12,059 nt of DNA from CALXCT01 sp964422185 (GTDB lineage Bacteria; Bacillota; Clostridia; Oscillospirales; Oscillospiraceae). The stretch lies in the NCBI GenBank assembly GCA_964422185.1, contig CAYRAG010000052.1, forward strand, positions 1-12,059, given 5' to 3'. Below the pieces are notes generated by a model. The model did not search any database, was not told the origin of the DNA, and saw only the letters and a program-made list of their open reading frames with translations. The position numbers and the translations under genes are program-made. This document shows, piece after piece, positions 6,935 to 12,059 of this stretch (position 1 is the stretch's first letter; the number at the start of each line of letters is the position of its first letter).

Positions 6935-7005
6935 CTGGCGGGCGTCCTGCGCGGCGCGGCCAGACAGATGCTCCGGAAATCCCGTTAGAAAGAAGGTAAA
7001 GCCTT

Positions 7006-8777
<1,772 letters not shown>

Positions 8778-8778
<1 letters not shown>

Positions 8779-10157
8779 TGATCAAGGAATATCGCACCAT
8801 TCAGGAGGTATCCGGCCCCCTTATGATCGTGGACAATGTCCAGGGCGTCACCTATGATGAGCTGGGCGAAGTCCAGCTGACCGACGGCAGCGTGCGCCGC
8901 TGCCAGGTGCTGGAGGTCAACGGGGACAAGGCTGTGGTTCAGCTGTTCGAGTCCTCGGCCGGCATCAACCTGGCGGACTCCAAGGTCCGTTTCCTGGGCC
9001 ATCCCCTTCAGCTGGGCGTGTCCTCCGACATGCTGGGCCGCGTCTTCAACGGCATGGGCCAGCCCATCGACGGCGGCCCGGCGATCCTGGCGGATGAGTA
9101 CCGGGACATCAACGGCCTGGCCATGAACCCCGCCGCCCGGGACTACCCCAACGAGTTCATCCAGACCGGCATCTCCGCCATCGACGGTCTGAACACCCTG
9201 GTCCGCGGCCAGAAGCTGCCGATCTTCTCCGGATCCGGCCTGCCCCACTCCAGCCTGGCGGCACAGATCGCCCGTCAGGCCCGTGTGCTGGGCGACGACG
9301 CCGGCAACTTCGCCGTGGTGTTCGCCGCCATCGGCATCACCTTCGAGGAGTCGAACTTCTTCGTGGAGGAGTTCCGCCGCACCGGCGCCATTGACCGTAC
9401 CGTGCTGTTCACGAACCTGGCTAACGACCCCGCCGTGGAGCGTATCGCCACACCCCGTATGGCCCTGACCGCCGCGGAATACCTGGCGTTCGAGAAAGAC
9501 ATGCATGTGCTGGTCATCCTGACGGATATCACCAACTACGCGGAGGCGCTGCGCGAGATCTCCGCCGCGAAGAAAGAGGTGCCCGGACGCCGCGGCTATC
9601 CCGGCTATCTGTACACCAACCTGGCCACGATCTACGAGCGCGCCGGCCGGCAGCTGGGCAAGAAGGGATCCATCACCATGATCCCCATCCTGACGATGCC
9701 GGAAGACGACAAGACCCACCCCATCCCCGACCTGACCGGCTACATCACCGAGGGCCAGATCATCCTGTCCCGGGAGCTCTACCGCCGGGGCATCAACCCG
9801 CCCGTCGATGTGCTGCCCTCCCTGTCCCGCCTGAAGGACAAGGGCATTGGCGTCGGGAAGACCCGCGAGGATCACGCGAGCACCATGAACCAGCTGTTTG
9901 CCGCCTACGCCACCGGCAAGGAGAACAAGGAGCTGATGTCCATCCTGGGCGAGGCCGCCCTGTCTCCCACGGATCTGCTGTACGCGAAGTTCGCGGATGA
10001 GTTCGAGAAGCGCTATGTGTCCCAGGGCACCGAGGAGAACCGCTCCATCTTCGAGACACTGGATCTCGGCTGGGAGCTGCTCTCTCTGCTTCCCGCCAGT
10101 GAGCTCAAGCGGATTAAGCCGGAGATGATCGAGAAGTACATGCCCAAAAAAGACTAA
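8778..10157 (+). CDS. ntpB: V-type ATPase regulatory subunit B
   Basis: This 459-residue protein is the non-catalytic partner of subunit A. It lacks a Walker A lysine: the equivalent loop is IFSGSGLPHSSLAAQIA at about residues 149-165, typical of B subunits. The arginine finger that reaches the A-subunit nucleotide is R351 in SLSRLKDKGIG, followed by the conserved VGKTREDHAS. Other family blocks are GRVFNGMGQPIDGGP, DITNYAEALREISAAKKEVP and GRRGYPGYLYTNLATIYERA. The start uses GGGAGGT at 8763-8769 inside the end of ntpA and overlaps its stop, so translation is coupled. Only 12 bases separate it from ntpD. There is no room for an ntpH-like small gene, which lies at this point in the E. hirae operon. 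Confidence 0.98.
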
Positions 10158-10169
10158 GGGGGGAGCGCA

Positions 10170-10892
10170 ATGCCTGCAACCACCATTAACCCCACCCGAA
10201 TGGAGCTGACCCGGCTGAAAAACCGGTTGAGAACCGCGGTACGCGGTCACAAGCTGCTAAAGGACAAGCGGGACGAGCTGATGAAACAGTTCCTGGAAGT
10301 GGTGCGGGAGAATCGGGCCCTCCGCCAGAAAGTGGAGGAGGCTCTGATTCGAGCCCATGGTTCCTTTACCGTTGCCTCCGCCCTGATGTCCGCCGAAATG
10401 CTGGAGCAGTCCCTGCTGTACCCGAAGCAGAGCGTAGAGCTGGACATGAGTTTTCAGAACATCATGTCGGTGAATGTGCCGAAGTACGAGTTCCACACCA
10501 GGAGCGAGGGCGCGGGCGAGGTTTACCCCTACGCGTTCGCGCAGACCTCCGGGGAGCTGGACGACGCGGTGGACGCTCTGGCCTCCGTGTTCCAGGATAT
10601 GCTCAGGCTGGCCCAGATTGAGAAGACCAGCCAGCTGCTGGCGGAGGAGATCGAGAAGACCCGCCGGCGTGTGAACGCGCTGGAGTATGTGAAGATTCCC
10701 GAGATGGAGGAGAATATCAAGTACATCACCATGAAGCTGGACGAGAACGAGAGAGCCAACACCATCCGGCTGATGAAGGTGAAGGATATGATCCTCAAGG
10801 AGAGCATCGAAGAGAAGCGTGCGGAGACGGCTGCCGCCATCGAGGCGTTCTCTCAGAGGGAGAACGGCGCCGCACCCGGACAGCCGGAGTAA
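10170..10892 (+). CDS. ntpD: V-type ATPase subunit D (central rotor shaft)
   Basis: This 240-residue protein is the antiparallel coiled-coil axle that turns inside the A3B3 head. The hallmark N-terminal helix is present (NPTRMELTRLKNRLRTAVRG at residues 7-26, then GHKLLKDKRDELMKQFLE). The returning C-terminal helix runs from about residue 150 to 215 and includes RRRVNALEYVKIPEMEENIK, the usual VNALE signature. The protein is somewhat longer than many homologues because of a charged, low-complexity tail after about residue 215. The ribosome binding site AAGGGGGGAG lies just before the ATG at 10170. It is the last gene of the operon, with a strong terminator 15 bases after the stop. No K+ transporter (ntpJ-like) gene follows. 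Confidence 0.96.
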   Translation: MPATTINPTRMELTRLKNRLRTAVRGHKLLKDKRDELMKQFLEVVRENRALRQKVEEALIRAHGSFTVASALMSAEMLEQSLLYPKQSVELDMSFQNIMSVNVPKYEFHTRSEGAGEVYPYAFAQTSGELDDAVDALASVFQDMLRLAQIEKTSQLLAEEIEKTRRRVNALEYVKIPEMEENIKYITMKLDENERANTIRLMKVKDMILKESIEEKRAETAAAIEAFSQRENGAAPGQPE

Positions 10893-10907
10893 CCGCCGCG
10901 AAACAAG

Positions 10908-10954
10908 AAAAAACCAGGGCCGGACGCATATTACGCGTCCGGCCCTGGTTTTTT
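10908..10954. terminator. Strong symmetric terminator of the V-ATPase operon
   Basis: A perfect 20-bp inverted repeat (10908-10927 with 10935-10954) has a 7-base loop. The arm starts AAAAAACCAGGGCC and ends GGCCCTGGTTTTTT, so each strand has a stem followed by a run of six Ts. It should stop the operon transcript on the + strand and could also block minus-strand transcripts arriving from the right. Confidence 0.96.
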
Positions 10955-11201
10955 CGTCCGGTGCCGGATTTCCTGTGTCAGGGATCTTCGAAAGCGGCAC
11001 CGCGCAGAGTGCGCCGTCAGGTGAATCACCGCGCTCTGATGTCTCTCGCCGCGCTGCAATATGCCGATCGGATTCGGGAGAGGCGGGGATCCGAAATGAC
11101 CTGTCTCCCACGGGACTCCGTATATCGGTGATTGAGTGGGGCGGGGGATGTATATGGGGGATCTCTGCGCAGCTAAAGTGGCCTGTGGATTTGACGCTTA
11201 C

Positions 11202-11234
11202 GAAAAGCCGCAGGCGGAGTAGTGACCTGCGGCT
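11202..11234 (-). terminator. Likely minus-strand intrinsic terminator
   Basis: AGCCGCAGG (11206-11214) pairs perfectly with CCTGCGGCT (11226-11234) around an 11-base loop. Read on the minus strand, the stem is followed by a T tract (stem end GGCTTTTCG). It would end transcripts coming from the toxin gene on the right or from the structured block at 11234-11330. Confidence 0.55.
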
Positions 11235-11330
11235 CATACAGTTTGCAACCCGCTTCTATGCACTTCAAGGCCTTGCGGCCCGAAGTACAAGTAGGATGCC
11301 TCCAGGTATGCTTGCGTCAGCGGTCAGGAG
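11234..11330 (-). repeat. Structured block, possible dispersed repeat or small RNA
   Basis: Two further hairpins lie beside the minus-strand terminator. One is CTTC-GGCC/GGCC-GAAG at about 11264-11286; the other is ATGCC/GGTAT around a TCCA loop at about 11295-11309. The minus strand is also open for 29 codons (11323-11234), ending LYFGPQGLEVHRSG-LQTV, which looks protein-like, but it has no start codon or ribosome binding site. Packed hairpins plus a terminator could be a small RNA, a REP-like repeat or a gene remnant. I cannot tell which from one copy. Confidence 0.25.
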
Positions 11331-11383
11331 GAGCTATATAAAAATATACGCATCATACAAATCATGATATATTATTTTTTCTG

Positions 11384-11412
11384 TTGACATTCCGGTGCGT
11401 GTGGAGTAGAAT
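11384..11412 (+). promoter_or_regulatory. Consensus sigma-A-type promoter
   Basis: A perfect TTGACA (11384-11389), a 17-base spacer and TAGAAT (11407-11412, 5/6 match) are preceded by a very A/T-rich stretch (11335-11382) that could act as an UP element. It is the best promoter in the window. No + strand gene follows, only the short hairpin RNA at 11419-11480. Confidence 0.8.
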
Positions 11413-11418
11413 ACAGAC

Positions 11419-11480
11419 GAGGGTTGATCGCGGCTGGTTATTCTCTTTGTGAGATGTGGCCGTGTGTCGACCCCTTTTTT
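11419..11480 (+). ncRNA. Predicted ~60-nt hairpin RNA ending in an intrinsic terminator
   Basis: Starting about 7 bases after the -10 box, the sequence folds into one long interrupted stem. GGGTTGA (11421-11427) pairs with TCGACCC (11467-11473), CGCGGC (11429-11434) with GCCGTG (11459-11464), and TCTC (11442-11445) with GAGA (11451-11454). A run of six Ts (11475-11480) follows, so the element is both transcript and terminator. There is no ORF in it. It ends exactly at the stop codon of the converging toxin gene (11479-11481), so it is antisense to that mRNA's 3' untranslated region. It could be a plasmid- or phage-type antisense RNA, or a leader attenuator left behind from a lost gene. No known RNA family was recognised. 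Confidence 0.5.
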
Positions 11481-12059
11481 ATGTTCTTTTGAGAACCCGC
11501 ACAATTTTTCCGTCCAGTATCACGACAAGTTCATTTACAAAGGAAGTTTCATTGTTTGTGAATATTCTTGCAATCTGTTCTTCCAACTCATCGTCTGATG
11601 GATGTATTTTTGAAATATCCACAACGACTTTTTCAGCCTGTCCCCTGGCGGTCTTAACGCGGTTATAAATCGTATTCTTTCCTACGATACCTGTCCTCCT
11701 ATTTGGCTCTGGAGTTTAAGCTCATAAAAATGCCCGTTATATAAAAAATCCGCTGTACGCACATTTTGCGGTATATTTACTTTTGGCAGCATCTTTAATT
11801 CTCCGCCAACTTCTCTTTCCAGGAGCTCGGCGATTTCTTTTTCGTGCGGTGAGTAGTCAAGCTGCACATATCGGCCGTCTACCTTGTAGGTGACCCCTTT
11901 CACGGTCACTTCGTCTGCATCCTCTACGATGTGACTGCCAGGCGTGGCATCTGGATACCAATGACCTGTAATGTCTTCATAGCCGTGTTTCTTCCGCTTG
12001 TATTGCAGCATCTCCCCGTCATTTATGACATCGAGATCACTTTTGTCGCCTCCAGAAAC
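11479..12059 (-). pseudogene. CdiA-CT-like toxin nuclease domain, frameshifted, 5' end outside window
   Basis: The minus strand is open from the right edge (before the internal ATG at 12011) to a TAG at 11684-11682. It continues in the shifted frame to a TAA at 11481-11479. Adding one base to the AAA at 11717-11715 joins the two parts as FYELK+TPEPNRRTG, then GKNTIYNRVKTARGQAEKVV and a C-terminus ending VILDGKIVRVLKRT. The joined domain resembles the tRNA-nuclease domain at the C-terminus of CdiA and other polymorphic toxins. It has an SPHEKEIAELL helix, an aspartate in TADFLYNG and an ExK in YELK, the arrangement of PD-(D/E)XK nucleases. The ~60 residues before it (KGVTYKVDGRYVQLDYS) may belong to a carrier such as a phage head-morphogenesis (MuF-type) or secreted protein. 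The region is much more A/T-rich than the operon, which suggests transfer. The frameshift may be a real mutation or a base-calling error. Confidence 0.65.

Larger units (their letters stand above)
10955..11383. other. Intergenic region without a convincing gene
   Basis: The ~430 bases between the operon terminator and the promoter at 11384 contain no ORF with plausible coding features on either strand. They hold small hairpins (such as GCGCA/TGCGC at 11002-11014), a minus-strand terminator (11202-11234), a structured block (11234-11330) and, from about 11335, a sharp change to A/T-rich DNA including ATCATGAT (11361-11368). It may be degraded sequence or the edge of an inserted element. Confidence 0.6.

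Noticed and set aside
6935..6963. CTGGC/GCCAG hairpin between subunits F and A
   Set aside because: The stem is only 5 bp with poor inner pairing and no T tract, so it is not listed as a separate regulatory feature.
10819..11367. 182-codon + strand ORF running from the end of ntpD through the terminator
   Set aside because: It starts inside ntpD, crosses a strong terminator and has Arg/Ser-rich, family-less composition. Its tail only traverses the structured repeat-like block.
11413..11480. tRNA or tRNA fragment at the predicted small RNA
   Set aside because: There is no cloverleaf, no anticodon arm and no TTCGA T-loop in the right place; the T tract and long single stem fit a terminator instead.
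11456..11668. 70-codon + strand ORF after the 11384 promoter
   Set aside because: It begins inside the terminator hairpin, would be cut off by it, has no ribosome binding site, and is antisense to the toxin domain's coding frame.

Overview
The window comes from a GC-rich, Gram-positive-type anaerobe, most likely a gut Clostridia/Oscillospiraceae lineage. I infer this from strong AGGAGG-type ribosome binding sites, consensus sigma-A-like promoters, a bacterial V-type ATPase operon in the Enterococcus hirae ntp gene order, and the neighbouring glycogen phosphorylase. No taxon can be proved from the sequence alone. All confident genes up to about 10.9 kb are on the + strand.

Layout. (1) 3-548 is the 3' end of a glycogen phosphorylase gene, closed by an intrinsic terminator. 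(2) 644-1931 is a single-gene unit: a promoter, a structured leader, a membrane-anchored DUF4015-like (putative glycosyl hydrolase) protein and a terminator. (3) 1936-2035 is a run of exactly 100 Ns, an assembly gap. (4) 2085-10954 is one complete operon for a V-type (A/V) rotary ATPase. It has its own near-consensus promoter and the order G/H-I-K-E-C-F-A-B-D, equivalent to ntpF-I-K-E-C-G-A-B-D. The genes overlap or sit close together, and the operon ends at a strong, symmetric terminator. A and B form the catalytic head, D, F and C the central stalk, E and G/H the peripheral stalks, and I and K the membrane ion channel. The K rotor subunit keeps every side-chain ligand known to bind Na+ in the E. 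hirae ring, so the machine is predicted to couple ATP to Na+ rather than H+. Hairpins after ntpK and over the ntpC ribosome binding site suggest post-transcriptional tuning of subunit stoichiometry.

(5) From 10955 the character changes. About 430 bases hold no convincing gene but contain several hairpins, including a minus-strand terminator and a repeat-like structured block. From about 11335 the DNA becomes markedly AT-rich. Here a consensus + strand promoter (11384-11412) fires directly into a long hairpin with a T tract (11421-11480), which predicts a free-standing RNA of about 60 nt. This RNA is antisense to the region just past the stop codon of a minus-strand gene. That gene (11479-12059, running off the right edge) encodes the C-terminal nuclease domain of a CdiA-CT-like polymorphic toxin, broken by a one-base frameshift at an AAA run. 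No immunity gene follows it. This end is probably the edge of a horizontally acquired element such as a prophage or conjugative element, and is the least ordinary part of the window.
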